Assembly: GCA_964441025.1 (NCBI GenBank)
Contig: CAYTXG010000011.1
Coordinates: 1-62,633, forward strand
Reading direction: 5' to 3'
DNA: 62,633 nt
From: JAAZIN01 sp964441025
Lineage (GTDB): Bacteria > Bacillota > Dethiobacteria > DTU022
The translations under genes and the position numbers were made by a program. A model generated the notes under the pieces. That model made no database searches. It worked only from the letters and a program-made list of their open reading frames with translations, and had not been told where the DNA came from. Below, in pieces: positions 24,545-32,587 of the stretch (positions are counted from its first letter, which is position 1; each line of letters opens with the position of its first letter).

Positions 24545-25896
24545 GCGTTCCTCCGGATTGTTCCTTTGAAGAAAATATGGCAATTTTTGCAGCGCTGCTC
24601 CGCGCCGAAGGGCTTTCTTTGGGCACAGCAGAGCTTCTTGACGCACTGCAGGCGCTTGAACATATTGATATTACCGGACGAGGCGGGTTTAAAGCCGCCC
24701 TGCGCGCCACCCTGGTAAAGAGCCGCCGCGATCTGGATATTTTTGAGGAGCTCTTTGAAGACTACTTTGTTCCTCCGGAAACACAGATCCGGCAGCTCCT
24801 GGAAGCGGAGCAGCAGCGGGAGCAGCGGAAGGTGAGGCTTGAGAGCGCCGCCGGCGAACTGTCATTTAAAGGGGAGCCCCTGGATCTCTCCAGTGAGGAG
24901 ATGCTTCTCTACAGCGCACTTCCTGAAGCAGACCGGCAGAGCCTGCAGCGTTTCGTGCAGGAGACGGAGGCGGCTGAAAAAGAAAGGCGCCCGCTGAGGC
25001 CCCTTCTCGAGACAGTGGTCAAGGGGCAGCTTCGCTACTGGCACAGCCGCCGGGATCTGTCCTTTTCGGGAAAATGCGGCGCCGGGGGAGGCGGCGGAAT
25101 CGGGCCGGCCGCGAAAGCGGACAGAAGGCTGTGCGAATCAGATATGCAGGCGCTTGGCCGGGCTGATCTGCCGGCGGCGCGTGCGCTCATAAACCGGCTT
25201 TCCCGGCAGCTCGCCCACCGGCTGCTGCAGCGCCGTCAGAAAAGCGCCCCGCGCGGCTCGTTTGACTTTCGGCGCACGGCCCGGATGAATATGCGTTACG
25301 GCGGGCGCCCTTTCTTACTGAAATATAAAAGAAAACGCCGCTCCAGGTTGCAGCTGCTCTTTATCGGCGATCTTTCCGCTTCCATGGAGCGTTACAGCAG
25401 CTTTGTGCTGGAATTTATTTACGGCTTGCAGGCCGCCGTTTCCAACCTGGAACTGTTCTCCTTTGCCGATACTCTCGAATATCTTACTCCTGCTCTTAAG
25501 GAGCAGGCCGGGTTGGATCAGCTCCTGGAGCGTGTTGTTATGCACGGTGAATCCTGGGGCGGCGGCACCAATATCGGCGCTGCCCTGGCGGAGTTGAACA
25601 GGGGCTATCGCGAACTGCTTACATCGAGGACTGTGGTCATCCTGGTCAGCGATACACGGACAATTAACATTGGCGCGGCGGTGCCGGAGCTGCAGCGGTT
25701 GAAAGAGCGGGTCCGGAGAATTATCTGGCTGAATCCGCTGCCGGTGGAGCAGTGGCCCCGCCACCGCTCGGTGGCTGAATTTGGTGAACTGGTGGAGATG
25801 TGGCCCTGCAATACAATAGCTCAGCTGGAAAAAGCTGTTGCGGGGCGGCTATTTTCCACCGCTCAATTTCTAGATGGGGAGGTATTAATCAAATGA
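24535..25896 (+). CDS. VWA domain protein, CoxE-like
   Basis: 453 residues. The N-terminal 250 residues are helical and charged. The C-terminal von Willebrand A domain has an apparently intact MIDAS: DLSAS (DxSxS) near 281-285, the Thr in GGGTNIG, and the Asp in VSDTRT. It resembles CoxE, the partner of MoxR-like CoxD in CO dehydrogenase maturation of aerobic carboxydotrophs. The start is the ATG at 24535 after GAGGGGGAG; it overlaps the MoxR gene by 10 bases. Confidence 0.87.
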   Translation: MSLSVPPDCSFEENMAIFAALLRAEGLSLGTAELLDALQALEHIDITGRGGFKAALRATLVKSRRDLDIFEELFEDYFVPPETQIRQLLEAEQQREQRKVRLESAAGELSFKGEPLDLSSEEMLLYSALPEADRQSLQRFVQETEAAEKERRPLRPLLETVVKGQLRYWHSRRDLSFSGKCGAGGGGGIGPAAKADRRLCESDMQALGRADLPAARALINRLSRQLAHRLLQRRQKSAPRGSFDFRRTARMNMRYGGRPFLLKYKRKRRSRLQLLFIGDLSASMERYSSFVLEFIYGLQAAVSNLELFSFADTLEYLTPALKEQAGLDQLLERVVMHGESWGGGTNIGAALAELNRGYRELLTSRTVVILVSDTRTINIGAAVPELQRLKERVRRIIWLNPLPVEQWPRHRSVAEFGELVEMWPCNTIAQLEKAVAGRLFSTAQFLDGEVLIK

Positions 25897-26648
25897 CAGT
25901 TCGAATTGCTATTGCTGGTAAAGGGGGCACCGGGAAAACCACTCTGGCTGCCCTTCTGATCCGCTATTTACAGGAAAAGCATCCGGAGAAAGCAACACTT
26001 GCCGTTGACGCCGATGCCAATGCCAATCTTAACGAGACCCTGGGCCTGACGGTTGAGGAGACTATCGCCTCGATCCTGGAAGCAACAAAGAAACCGGACG
26101 GTGTGCCCACCAGTATGACCAAGGATATTTTTATTGAGTACAGTCTCAACAAAGCCCTGGTTGAGACTAAGTACTTTGATCTGCTGGTAATGGGCAATCC
26201 CCAGGGCCCGGGTTGTTACTGCTACCCCAATGATCTGCTGCGCCGTTTTCTGGAAAAGCTGAGTGTGAACTACGATTACCTGCTAATGGACAATGAAGCG
26301 GGTATGGAACATATCAGCCGGCGGGTGCTGCCCCAGGCTGATATGCTGCTGGTTACCAGCGATGCCACGGCCAGGGGCGTTCGTTCAGCAGGCCGGATCC
26401 GTGAAATTGCTGAAAGCCTTCGCCTGGATATAGGCCGGATGGGGCTGGTCATCTCACGCGGCCGGGGAGGCGAGGTGGAGTTGCTGGCTGAAGAGATAGC
26501 CCGCACCAGACTTCAACTGTGGGGTGAGATCCCCTATGATCCGGAGGTGGTTGAGTACGACCTTGCCGGTAAGGCTCTTCTGGGGCTTTCCCCCGAAACT
26601 GCGGCGGTAAAAGCGGCCACCAAAATGTTTGATTCGCTGGCCCTCTAA
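25893..26648 (+). CDS. cooC: CooC-like nickel-insertion ATPase
   Basis: P-loop ATPase of the MinD/SIMIBI class related to CooC, the maturation factor that inserts nickel into anaerobic CO dehydrogenase. 251 residues. The deviant Walker A is GKGGTGKTT (near 9-17). The CooC hallmark Cys-x-Cys is present in GCYCYPN (near 109-115), a known metal-binding dimer site. LLMDNEAGMEH is the Walker B region. The ATG at 25893 overlaps the VWA stop by 4 bases, with GGGGAGG upstream, so the three genes form one unit. No CODH or ACS gene is in the window. Confidence 0.86.
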   Translation: MTVRIAIAGKGGTGKTTLAALLIRYLQEKHPEKATLAVDADANANLNETLGLTVEETIASILEATKKPDGVPTSMTKDIFIEYSLNKALVETKYFDLLVMGNPQGPGCYCYPNDLLRRFLEKLSVNYDYLLMDNEAGMEHISRRVLPQADMLLVTSDATARGVRSAGRIREIAESLRLDIGRMGLVISRGRGGEVELLAEEIARTRLQLWGEIPYDPEVVEYDLAGKALLGLSPETAAVKAATKMFDSLAL

Positions 26649-26670
26649 TATTATGCGGGGAGGACTGGCT

Positions 26671-27312
26671 GTGCTTTTTGAAAACAGGCTGCATGCCGGT
26701 GAGCTTCTTGCTCGAAAATTAACCGCTTACCAGGGGCGCTTGCCGTTGATCATGGCTGTACCTCGCGGCGGCGTCTCCGTGGCCCTCCCGGTATGGCAGA
26801 ACCTGGGCGGTGATCTTGATCTAATCATCACCCGTAAGATCGGTGCGCCCGATCAACCCGAACTGGCCGTGGGTGCTGTTACCGGGGAGGGTTTCCTGCT
26901 GCTTAATGAAGCCCTGGCTGCACGGCTGCGGCTGCCTGAAGAATATGTGGAGAGCGCCTCGAAAATGGAACAGGCCGAAATAAAACGGCGCCTGCAGATA
27001 TACCGGGGCCGGCGGGCGCCGCCTCATGTTGAAGGCAGGCTGGTAATCCTGGTGGATGATGGGGTGGCCACCGGGTTTACCTTGCGCGCCGCCCTGCAAG
27101 GAGTCAGGCAGGGCCGTCCGCAGGCGCTTATCCTGGCTGTTCCGGTAGGCCCGCCGGAAACCCTGGAGCAGTTGGGCCGGGAAGTAGACGAAATTTGTTA
27201 CCTTGAGGCGCCGCCCCACTTCTCCGCTGTAGGACAATTCTATCGCGATTTCAGGCAAGTCAGCGACAGCGAAGTTGTGACCGCCCTGCAGGAAGCATGG
27301 TCCGCCGGCTAA
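26671..27312 (+). CDS. Phosphoribosyltransferase-domain protein
   Basis: 213-residue type I PRTase-fold protein. The PRPP-binding motif is VILVDDGVATGFT (near 126-138), and AVPRGGV (near 30) and the TRKIGAP loop are typical of the group of predicted PRTases that may be fused to or act like phosphoribosyl hydrolases. The start is the GTG at 26671, 7 bases after GGGGAGGA. It follows cooC by 22 bases and may share its operon, though the functions are not obviously connected. Substrate unknown. Confidence 0.8.
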   Translation: MLFENRLHAGELLARKLTAYQGRLPLIMAVPRGGVSVALPVWQNLGGDLDLIITRKIGAPDQPELAVGAVTGEGFLLLNEALAARLRLPEEYVESASKMEQAEIKRRLQIYRGRRAPPHVEGRLVILVDDGVATGFTLRAALQGVRQGRPQALILAVPVGPPETLEQLGREVDEICYLEAPPHFSAVGQFYRDFRQVSDSEVVTALQEAWSAG

Positions 27313-27444
27313 GACGCTCACAACGGTGGTGCGACCTTTATCGTTCAGATGTGAAGTTGCCGCAGCTCTTGAAATAAGAGGGTCTGGAAGCCTGGCGTGT
27401 TAACTCCTGTCAACTCGTGTAAAAATTTTACTCCGGGCAAATAA

Positions 27445-27473
27445 TTGACTTTTTTTCAAAACAGGTATATTTT
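27445..27473 (+). promoter_or_regulatory. Promoter of the S-box/metK transcript
   Basis: TTGACT (27445-27450) and TATTTT (27468-27473) with a 17-base spacer; TATATT at 27466 is an alternative. About 25 bases before the riboswitch. Confidence 0.55.
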
Positions 27474-27497
27474 ATATGTGCCGGTGCAAAAACCGGG

Positions 27498-27613
27498 CTC
27501 TTATCAAGAGTGGATGAGGGACGGCCCCGATGAATCCCGGCAACCGGATCACCCAAAAAGATCACGGTGCCAACTGCCGCAGGGGAGAGCAGATCTTTCC
27601 TGGAAGATGAGAG
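27498..27613 (+). promoter_or_regulatory. SAM-I (S-box) riboswitch
   Basis: The S-box core is present: P1 strands CTCTTATC (27498-27505) and GATGAGAG (27606-27613), then AAGAGTGG, GAGGGA, GGCCC, ATGAAxCCCGGCAACC and GGTGCCAA in the correct order. A kink-turn and the usual four-helix arrangement fit. It senses SAM and controls metK by premature termination. Confidence 0.96.
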
Positions 27614-27621
27614 GTGGACCG

Positions 27622-27649
27622 AAACCTCTTCCTTGAAGAGGTTTTTCAT
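27622..27649 (+). terminator. Riboswitch-controlled terminator
   Basis: AAACCTCTT pairs with AAGAGGTTT around CCTTG, followed by TT. AGAGGT at 27610-27615, the 3' strand of P1, can instead pair with ACCTCT in the terminator stem, giving the SAM-dependent switch: SAM stabilises P1 and frees the terminator. Confidence 0.85.
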
Positions 27650-27671
27650 TTAAAAAAGGGAGGTAATTTTA

Positions 27672-28862
27672 TTGAACCAGAATTCCTATTTGTTAACTTC
27701 AGAATCGGTAACAGAAGGCCATCCGGACAAACTGGCCGATCAGATTTCCGATGCTATCCTGGACCGGATTATCGCGCAGGATCCGCTGGCCAGGGTCGCC
27801 GCCGAGACCATGGTTACCACCGGCCTGGTTTTTGTCTGCGGGGAAATTACCACAAAATGCTATGTAGATATTCCCCATATCATTCGGGAAAAGATTAAGG
27901 AGATCGGCTATACCAGGGCCAAGTACGGTTTTGACGGCGACACCTGTGCAGTGGTTACCTCAATTGACGAGCAGTCGCCTGACATTGCCCTCGGGGTGGA
28001 TAAAGCCCTGGAGATAAAGAAAGGCCTGTCCGGTGACGGCTATGATCTGATCGGGGCCGGGGATCAGGGGATAGTCGTCGGTTATGCCTGCGATGAAACA
28101 GAGGAGTTGATGCCGCTGCCCATCTCCATGGCGCACAAACTGACCCAGCGGCTGGCTTTTGTTCGCAAAGAGAATTTGCTCCCTTACCTGCGTCCCGACG
28201 GCAAATCCCAGGTTACTGTGGCTTATGACAGTGGCAGGCCGCTTCGCCTGGAGACTGTTGTAATCTCCGCCCAGCACAGTGAAGAGGTTTCCCTGGATCA
28301 GATCGAGAAGGATATTATGGAGTTGGTTATTGCAGAGACTGTTCCCCCGGAGCTGCTAACGGAGCAGACCCGTTTCCTGGTCAACCCCACCGGCCGCTTT
28401 GTTGTAGGCGGGCCGCAGGGAGACGCCGGGCTGACGGGGCGTAAAATAATTGTTGATACGTACGGCGGCAGTGCGCTGCACGGCGGAGGCGCCTTCTCAG
28501 GAAAGGATCCGACCAAAGTTGACCGCTCTGCTGCCTATGCCGCCCGCCATGCGGCCAAGAATATTGTCGCTGCCGGGCTGGCTCGCAGATGCCAGCTGCA
28601 GATAGCCTATGTTATCGGGGTGGCCCAGCCGGTATCCATAGCCGTGGAGACATTCGGCACTGAAACTGTGCCGGTGCGGCGTATTGAAGAGCAAGTCCGG
28701 AGGCACTTTGATCTGCGGCCGGCCGCGATTATCGAACAGCTCGACCTGCGCCGGCCCATATATCAGCAGGTGGCCGTTTACGGCCATTTCGGACGGCCCG
28801 AACTGGATCTCCCATGGGAGAAACTTGACCGGGTGAGCCTGTTAAAAGAAGACGTTACTTAG
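27672..28862 (+). CDS. metK: S-adenosylmethionine synthetase
   Basis: Makes SAM from methionine and ATP. 396 residues. Conserved blocks are SESVTEGHPDKLADQISDAI (N-terminal ATP region), GAGDQGIVVGYA, and GGGAFSGKDPTKVDRSAAY (phosphate-binding loop). The start is the TTG at 27672, preceded by AAAGGGAGG, with the S-box and terminator between promoter and start. Control by SAM is therefore direct feedback. The recD2 gene follows at 28896. Confidence 0.97.
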   Translation: MNQNSYLLTSESVTEGHPDKLADQISDAILDRIIAQDPLARVAAETMVTTGLVFVCGEITTKCYVDIPHIIREKIKEIGYTRAKYGFDGDTCAVVTSIDEQSPDIALGVDKALEIKKGLSGDGYDLIGAGDQGIVVGYACDETEELMPLPISMAHKLTQRLAFVRKENLLPYLRPDGKSQVTVAYDSGRPLRLETVVISAQHSEEVSLDQIEKDIMELVIAETVPPELLTEQTRFLVNPTGRFVVGGPQGDAGLTGRKIIVDTYGGSALHGGGAFSGKDPTKVDRSAAYAARHAAKNIVAAGLARRCQLQIAYVIGVAQPVSIAVETFGTETVPVRRIEEQVRRHFDLRPAAIIEQLDLRRPIYQQVAVYGHFGRPELDLPWEKLDRVSLLKEDVT

Positions 28863-28895
28863 TGAAGCCTGGCGACAGGCACCAAAGTCCGCCGG

Positions 28896-31151
28896 GTGGT
28901 TCCGGATGGAGGGGATTTTCTGGACAGCCTGGAGAAATTTGAGGGGACCCTGGAGAAAATAAGATACTACAACGAGCAGAGCTCCTACATGGTGGGAAGG
29001 CTGCGCTGCAGCAGCGGTGATGTAATCACCTTTGTGGGAAGTTTTCCACCGGTGCAGGAGGGCGACAGCCTTCTGATCACTGGAAAATGGCAGCTCCACC
29101 GCCGGTACGGACGCCAGGTGGCGGTGGAGAGCTGGGAGCGGGTGCTCCCGGTTACCGAGGCGGGGTTGAAGCGCTACCTCTCCTCGGGGTTGATCAAGGG
29201 GATCGGCCCGGTAACGGCGCAGGCGATAGTAAAGCAATTCGGGCTCGCCGCCCTGGAGATTATGGATGGTGAGCCGGAGCGGCTGCAGGAAGTACCCGGT
29301 ATCGGTCCGAAAAAGGCGCGGATGATCCTGAGAAGTTTTGAACAATACCGTGAAATGCAGAGTATCCTGGTCTTTTTCCAGGAGCACGGCATAGGGGTGG
29401 GGCAGGCGCTGCGGCTCTATCGCCATTACGGTCACGGAGCCGTTGACCGGGTTAAGGAGGACCCCTATGCCCTTGCTGAAGAGGTGCTGGGGATCGGTTT
29501 TAAGACGGCAGACGCCATTGCCCGCCGGTTGGGCCTTCCGCCTGAATCACCGGCCCGTGTACGCGCCGCCCTTCTTTTTGCCCTGAGCGATGCCGCCGGA
29601 AGAGGCCATGTATATCTGCCCCGGGAAAATATCACGGAGCGGGCCGCGGAGCTTCTGACAATACCGGGTGAACCCCTCCCGGAAATAGGGATGGCCGAAC
29701 ATCTTGATCACCTGTCGAGAGAGCGAAAGATATATTGTGAACATACGGGCGCCGGTGAAATCGTTTACGCAGCGCCTTACTTCTATGCCGAGCAGGGAGT
29801 AGCCCGGCGGATGAAAAAATTGATCGCCTCCCGGCGGCAGTGGGAAACCCGGCAAATTGGGGAGGCCCTTGATGCAGCGGCGGGGAAAGAGAGCGGTTTA
29901 ACTGCAGAGCAGCGCCTGGTTCTGGAGCGGGCATTGAGTGAGGGCGTTCTTGTGGTCACCGGCGGTCCCGGTACAGGGAAGACTACCACCATCAGGGCAC
30001 TCCTCTCCCTGTTCCATTCTTTAGAACAGAAGGTGCTGCTGGCTGCACCAACGGGGCGGGCCGCCAAAAGGGTTAATGAGGCCACCGGCGAAGAAGCCTC
30101 CACCATTCACCGTCTTCTAGAGTACAGCTACACCGAGGGCGAAGGGTTCCGCTTTCTGCGTCACGAAGAGCGCCCACTGGAGGCCGATGTCCTTATTGTA
30201 GACGAGTCTTCCATGGTTGATCTAATGCTTATGTATCAGTTGCTCAAAGCAACTCCGGCGGGCTGCCGTCTCATACTTGTCGGCGATGCCGATCAGCTTC
30301 CCGCAGTAGGTGCGGGAAATGTGCTTAAGGATGTCCTCGAATCGGGAGTAATCCCGGCCGTCCGCCTGAATTATATCTTCAGACAGGCCCGTGAAAGCCT
30401 GATTACACTCAATGCTCACCGGATCAACCGGGGGGAGATGCCCCGCCTCAATGAGAAAAAAAGAGATTTTTTCTTCATTGATGAAGCCGTTCCTGACCTG
30501 GTGGCCCAGAAAGTGGTGCGGCTTTGCTGCGAAAGGATTCCCAACTACGGGCCCTTTCACCCCGTTACGGATGTGCAGGTGATTACCCCTATGCGGCGGA
30601 CCGCCGCCGGCGTAGAGCGGCTCAATGCAATGCTGCAGAAAGCCCTTAATCCTTTTGACAGGCGGAAGAGTGAAGTGACAGTGCGCGGCATGACCTTCCG
30701 CGCCGGAGACAAGGTCATGCAGATCCGGAACAACTACCGTAAAGAGGTCTACAATGGCGATATCGGACTGATCAAGGCGCTGGATCCCGAGGAAGGGGAG
30801 CTGATGGTGGATTTTGGCGATGCGGCTGTTAGCCGTCACGTGGTTTATGATTTAAGCGAGCTTGATGAACTCACTCTCTCCTATGCCATTTCAGTGCATA
30901 AAAGCCAGGGCAGCGAGTACCCTGTTATCGTTATGCCGGTGATCACCCAGCATTATCTGCTCCTGCAGCGTAACCTTATCTATACGGGCGTCACCCGCGC
31001 CCGCAAACTGGTGGTCCTTGTGGGGACCAGGAAAGCCCTGGCCATCGCCGTGCGAAATAACCGCGCCGAGGAGCGCTACAGCTATCTCGGCAGCCGTTTA
31101 CGCGGGGAAGGTGAAAATATTGCCTGCAGTAGACCCGCCGGTTCATCGTAG
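28896..31151 (+). CDS. recD2: RecD2-type DNA helicase
   Basis: RecD-like ATP-dependent 5'-3' helicase of the RecBC-independent kind, 751 residues. N-terminal OB-like region, helix-hairpin-helix motifs (IKGIGPVTA, VPGIGPKKA) near 105-140, Walker A GGPGTGKTTTIRAL near 352-365, Walker B VDESSMVD, and C-terminal HKSQGSEY. The start is uncertain: GTG 28896 has no clear ribosome site, whereas a GGAGGGG at 28908-28914 would suit a non-standard CTG at 28920, so the N-terminus may be a few residues shorter. It probably acts in repair and precedes comF. Confidence 0.93.
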   Translation: MVPDGGDFLDSLEKFEGTLEKIRYYNEQSSYMVGRLRCSSGDVITFVGSFPPVQEGDSLLITGKWQLHRRYGRQVAVESWERVLPVTEAGLKRYLSSGLIKGIGPVTAQAIVKQFGLAALEIMDGEPERLQEVPGIGPKKARMILRSFEQYREMQSILVFFQEHGIGVGQALRLYRHYGHGAVDRVKEDPYALAEEVLGIGFKTADAIARRLGLPPESPARVRAALLFALSDAAGRGHVYLPRENITERAAELLTIPGEPLPEIGMAEHLDHLSRERKIYCEHTGAGEIVYAAPYFYAEQGVARRMKKLIASRRQWETRQIGEALDAAAGKESGLTAEQRLVLERALSEGVLVVTGGPGTGKTTTIRALLSLFHSLEQKVLLAAPTGRAAKRVNEATGEEASTIHRLLEYSYTEGEGFRFLRHEERPLEADVLIVDESSMVDLMLMYQLLKATPAGCRLILVGDADQLPAVGAGNVLKDVLESGVIPAVRLNYIFRQARESLITLNAHRINRGEMPRLNEKKRDFFFIDEAVPDLVAQKVVRLCCERIPNYGPFHPVTDVQVITPMRRTAAGVERLNAMLQKALNPFDRRKSEVTVRGMTFRAGDKVMQIRNNYRKEVYNGDIGLIKALDPEEGELMVDFGDAAVSRHVVYDLSELDELTLSYAISVHKSQGSEYPVIVMPVITQHYLLLQRNLIYTGVTRARKLVVLVGTRKALAIAVRNNRAEERYSYLGSRLRGEGENIACSRPAGSS

Positions 31152-31863
31152 GGGACCCGGGATCAGGAGCCTGACCGAGCCCTTCTGGCGGCTGCTCTTT
31201 CCCCCGCGCTGCCTTGCCTGTGATACGCTGCTGCCTCCTTCCCCTGGGATCCCATTATGCCGCCCCTGCAGAGTTCTCTTTTCACCGGCGGGAATGTTCT
31301 GTCCCCGCTGCGGCCGGAATATTGCCCTCGGGCAGCCCTGCGGCTGTTCAGTAGAAGCATTTCCTTTACAGGGGCTTTTCGCTCTTTCCTGGTACGAAGG
31401 CGCCTGGCGGCGCATGCTCCACCGTTTTAAATTCGAAGGAAGACGCAGCCTGGCCCGCCCCCTGGGCTGCTGGCTGGGAGGGCTTATCGCTTCGCAGACC
31501 GATTGGGCGCCCGATTTTGTAGTTCCGGTGCCATTGCACAGGCGGCGGCTGGCGGAGCGGGGCTATAATCAGGCTTACCTGCTGGCTCGCTTTACAGCGC
31601 AGGCGCTGCATATTCCGCTGCAGCCGCTGCTGGTAAAGATGAAGGCAGCCCTTCCCCAGAGCGGACTTTCGTACCGGCGCCGAAAAGAGAACATTCGCGG
31701 TGCTTTTTCCTGTAGAAAAGCGCCGCTGCCGGGGAAAAAAGCTCTGCTGGTTGATGATATCTACTCAACGGGGTCAACCATGCAGGAGGCGGCGGGAGTG
31801 CTGTGTAAACAGGGCCTGGTTGTTTATGGTGCTGTGGCTGCCTTTACACCCCGCCTCACCTGA
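31120..31863 (+). CDS. comF: ComF-family phosphoribosyltransferase-like protein
   Basis: Protein of the ComFC family, 247 residues, implicated in DNA uptake or recombination in other bacteria. The N-terminal zinc finger has CLACD, CRPC, CPRCG and CGC; the C-terminal PRTase fold carries LVDDIYSTGSTM (near 206-217). The start is uncertain: TTG at 31120 is 8 bases after GGGGAAGG, whereas GTG 31111 overlaps that site. It overlaps the end of recD2. The comFA partner is not seen here. Confidence 0.88.
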   Translation: MPAVDPPVHRRGPGIRSLTEPFWRLLFPPRCLACDTLLPPSPGIPLCRPCRVLFSPAGMFCPRCGRNIALGQPCGCSVEAFPLQGLFALSWYEGAWRRMLHRFKFEGRRSLARPLGCWLGGLIASQTDWAPDFVVPVPLHRRRLAERGYNQAYLLARFTAQALHIPLQPLLVKMKAALPQSGLSYRRRKENIRGAFSCRKAPLPGKKALLVDDIYSTGSTMQEAAGVLCKQGLVVYGAVAAFTPRLT

Positions 31864-31950
31864 CCTTTTCTGCTCTTTGGCAGTACTGCAGGATTTTTAC
31901 ACCCCTTGGGGAATAGTATTGGTAGTAAACGGCTGACAAGGAGGATCAGC

Positions 31951-32496
31951 ATGGAAATCAATGTTCGCGGTAAAAACATTGAAGTAACCGACGCCCTGGT
32001 TGACTATGCCCGGAAAAAAATTAAAAAACTTGCCAGGTACCTGGACCGCGCCAAAGAAGCCCAGGTGGTTATGAGCGTGATCCGGGAGGAACATATTGTT
32101 GAGGTGACGGTGGCCCTGAATGGCTTGATCCTGCGCGGAGAAGAATCAACGGGCGATATGTATGCTTCCATCGATATGGTTGTTGACAAACTGGAGAAGC
32201 AGCTGGTCAAGTACAAGACCCGCCTGAGCAGATCTTTACGCCAACAGGGGCTCCGCGCCATCACTGAAAAGCAGTTTTCCCCCGAAATGCGGGGGGGAGC
32301 GGAGGAAGAAGCCCGGCTTGTAAAAACGAAACGTTTTCCTTTGAAACCGATGAACATTGAAGAGGCAATCATGCAGATGGATCTGCTGGGACATGATTTT
32401 TTTGTCTTTGCCAATGCCGAGAGCGAAACCGTGAATGTTTTATACCGGAGAAAAGATGGCGACTACGGTCTAATTGAACCTGAATACGGCCCCTGA
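31951..32496 (+). CDS. hpf: Ribosome hibernation-promoting factor, long form
   Basis: Binds the small subunit and dimerises ribosomes into inactive 100S particles in starvation. 181 residues: N-terminal S30AE domain (about 1-95) and C-terminal dimerisation domain (KRFPLKPMNIEEAIMQMDLL, ending in DGDYGLIEPE), which makes it the long form. The ATG at 31951 follows AAGGAGG at 31939-31945; upstream in-frame codons lack a ribosome site. It lies one gene before secA, as in Bacillus (yvyD-secA). Confidence 0.95.
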   Translation: MEINVRGKNIEVTDALVDYARKKIKKLARYLDRAKEAQVVMSVIREEHIVEVTVALNGLILRGEESTGDMYASIDMVVDKLEKQLVKYKTRLSRSLRQQGLRAITEKQFSPEMRGGAEEEARLVKTKRFPLKPMNIEEAIMQMDLLGHDFFVFANAESETVNVLYRRKDGDYGLIEPEYGP

Positions 32497-32506
32497 GCGA
32501 GTCGGG

Positions 32507-32569
32507 ACTGTCGCCCTGATAGATGTAGCTTAAGAATGTATATCTGGAGAACCGTCCCCCTGATATATG
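32507..32569 (+). repeat. Pair of 19-base imperfect direct repeats
   Basis: ACTGTCGCCCTGATAGATG (32507-32525) and ACCGTCCCCCTGATATATG (32551-32569) agree at 16 of 19 positions, 44 bases apart, between hpf and the next gene. Confidence 0.55.
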
Positions 32570-32587
32570 GAGAAGGGGTTTATATTC

